7,722 nucleotides of DNA. Source: CAZBGL01 sp964491375. Lineage in GTDB: Bacteria > Desulfobacterota > Deferrisomatia > Deferrisomatales > Deferrisomataceae. This document shows, piece by piece, positions 6,820 to 7,722 of the stretch (position 1 is its first letter; each line of letters starts with the position of its first letter). The notes under the pieces were generated by a model. It was not told where the DNA came from, did not search any database, and saw only the letters and a list, made by a program, of their open reading frames with translations. The DNA lies in contig CAZBGL010000341.1 of NCBI GenBank assembly GCA_964491375.1, positions 1-7,722 of the forward strand. The letters run 5' to 3'. Made by a program: the position numbers and the translations under genes.

Positions 6820-6870
6820 CCCCCCAAACTGGCGCTACCGGCGCCCCGAACCGGAAGGAGGGAAGAGGGA

Positions 6871-7146
6871 ATGAACAGGCAGTCCAAGGTGTGCATCGTG
6901 CTCCTGACCCTGGCCGGGATCTCCGGGGGACTGGGCTACATGCGGTCCCGGCCCACCGCGCTCGAACGGTTCGCGATCGAGACGGCCCGGTGGTCGGTGT
7001 CGCTGAACCCCTCGGAGAAGCCCCGCATCGACGAGGCTCTGGAGGCGCTGCAGAAGGCCCGCATCCGGAGGGGCCTCCCGTTCTTCGTGGCGGCCGGGCT
7101 GGCCGGCATCTTCGGCGTGGCCGCCCTCGGGAACCGCAGGGACTAG
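6871..7146 (+). CDS. Small membrane protein of unknown function, two predicted helices
   Basis: A 91-residue protein I do not recognise. A hydrophobic segment at residues about 7-24 (VCIVLLTLAGISGGLGYM) follows a short basic N-terminus and could be a membrane anchor. A second at about 68-86 (LPFFVAAGLAGIFGVAALG) is followed by a short NRRD tail. Between them lies a polar, helix-prone stretch of about 43 residues. The basic N- and C-termini suggest both ends are in the cytoplasm, with the middle part outside. A strong AAGGAGG at 6855-6861, 9 nt before the ATG, supports the start. A 120-nt gap with hairpins separates it from the protease gene, so it may be a separate transcription unit. A link to the signalling module is only positional. 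Confidence 0.65.
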   Translation: MNRQSKVCIVLLTLAGISGGLGYMRSRPTALERFAIETARWSVSLNPSEKPRIDEALEALQKARIRRGLPFFVAAGLAGIFGVAALGNRRD

Positions 7147-7165
7147 GGCGGCCGCCCGCGCGGGC
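7146..7165. repeat. Two overlapping 12-bp palindromes
   Basis: GGGCGGCCGCCC (7146-7157) and GCCCGCGCGGGC (7154-7165) are both perfect palindromes sharing four bases, starting at the last base of the stop codon of the small membrane gene. As RNA they could form alternative GC stems and help end transcription, but there is no T-tract. In DNA this GC-rich, chance palindromes are common. Confidence 0.35.
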
Positions 7166-7239
7166 AACCCGGTGGAACCGAAAGCGGAAGCGAGACCGGT
7201 GCGCAGGGCTCAGGTCCTCGGGAGTGGCGGGGAGCGGCC

Positions 7240-7722
7240 GTGAGGAAAGCGGGGACGCCCGCGGAGCGCCCCGTGCGGCTCGGACCGGAAGGAGCGCGTT
7301 CCCCGGCCCGGGAGGCCCGGGAGCGCGGCCAGACCGAGGCGGTGGTGGCGGTGAGACTGGCGTGGGCCGTTCCCGAGGCCAGGGACGCGGAGCGCCTGTC
7401 CCGGGCGCTCACGGGCTGCCTGGAACCCGGGCAGGCGATGGGGGTGGTGCTGGAACGGGGCCCCGGTGAGCGGTTGCACGCGGGCCTGGAGCTCACCGCC
7501 CAGGGCCGCCGATGGAGCGAGGCAGGAGCCCGCGCCCGCCTCCTGGAGGAGCGGGTGCGCTCGACCTTGGGCGTGTTCGGCCCCATGGTGGGAGTGGTAC
7601 CGGGCGCCCGCCCGCCCGGCCCCCCCGGGGGTTGGACGTGCCGGGTGGAGCCCGCCCGGGTGATCGTCTCCGCGGGGCCCGTGCGGGAGGCCGGGTTCTC
7701 GCAGCCCACCAAGGCGGGGGGG
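7240..7722 (+). CDS. 5' part of an unrecognised gene, cut by the window end
   Basis: From GTG 7240 an open frame runs 161 codons to the window edge with no stop. It has protein-like composition: charged helices such as RDAERLSRAL and EERVRSTLG, and strands such as VVAVRLAWAV and ARVIVSAGPV, unlike the Pro/Gly/Arg shadow frames. GGGGAG lies about 5 nt before the GTG. The first ATG is at codon 67 and would remove an apparent strand, so I prefer the GTG; GTG codons at 7273 and 7342 are alternatives. The frame is the same as that of the small membrane gene after its TAG, with 93 nt between. I do not recognise the family, and no membrane helix or nucleotide-binding motif is visible in this part. 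Confidence 0.55.
   Translation, partial: MRKAGTPAERPVRLGPEGARSPAREARERGQTEAVVAVRLAWAVPEARDAERLSRALTGCLEPGQAMGVVLERGPGERLHAGLELTAQGRRWSEAGARARLLEERVRSTLGVFGPMVGVVPGARPPGPPGGWTCRVEPARVIVSAGPVREAGFSQPTKAGG

Overview
The window is very GC-rich (well over 70% by eye), with long stop-free shadow frames on both strands and GTG starts. It reads as chromosomal DNA of a high-GC bacterium. Shine-Dalgarno sites of the AGGAGG / GGAAGG type precede several genes. I cannot name the taxon from the sequence. All six real genes lie on the + strand, most of them tightly packed or overlapping.

Left edge (1-163): the end of a CRISPR array, with one spacer between a truncated repeat and a full repeat. Each repeat carries a short CCCC/GGGG hairpin followed by an 8-nt AUUGCGAC tag. 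That places crRNA transcription on the + strand, with the array running toward the adaptation genes. The repeat also contains a strong Shine-Dalgarno plus ATG. In the last copy this ATG is in frame with the next gene.

Adaptation block (164-3081): a three-domain Cas6-reverse transcriptase-Cas1 fusion, followed by cas2 with an ATGA overlap. This is the signature of an RT-CRISPR locus, usually type III, able to process pre-crRNA and take spacers from RNA. No interference genes (cas10, csm/cmr) are in the window; they would have to lie to the left.

Signalling block (3056-6750): the start of an ECF-like sigma factor gene overlaps the end of cas2 by 26 nt. Next comes a soluble protein with a complete C-H-C-C zinc anti-sigma motif, then a protein with an ATPase-less Lon (S16) protease-like domain (Ser182/Lys227) fused to a long helical, TPR-like region. 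Sigma, anti-sigma and protease in one operon suggest release of a sigma factor by proteolysis of its inhibitor. This resembles in logic the known type III CRISPR CalpL-CalpT-CalpS pathway, but the parts differ: no SAVED/CARF or MazF-like part is evident, and the anti-sigma is a zinc-finger type. This is the most interesting part of the window.

Right edge (6751-7722): a 120-nt gap with two hairpins, a small two-helix membrane protein, a pair of GC palindromes, and the 5' part of an unrecognised gene that runs off the window end and begins with GTG.
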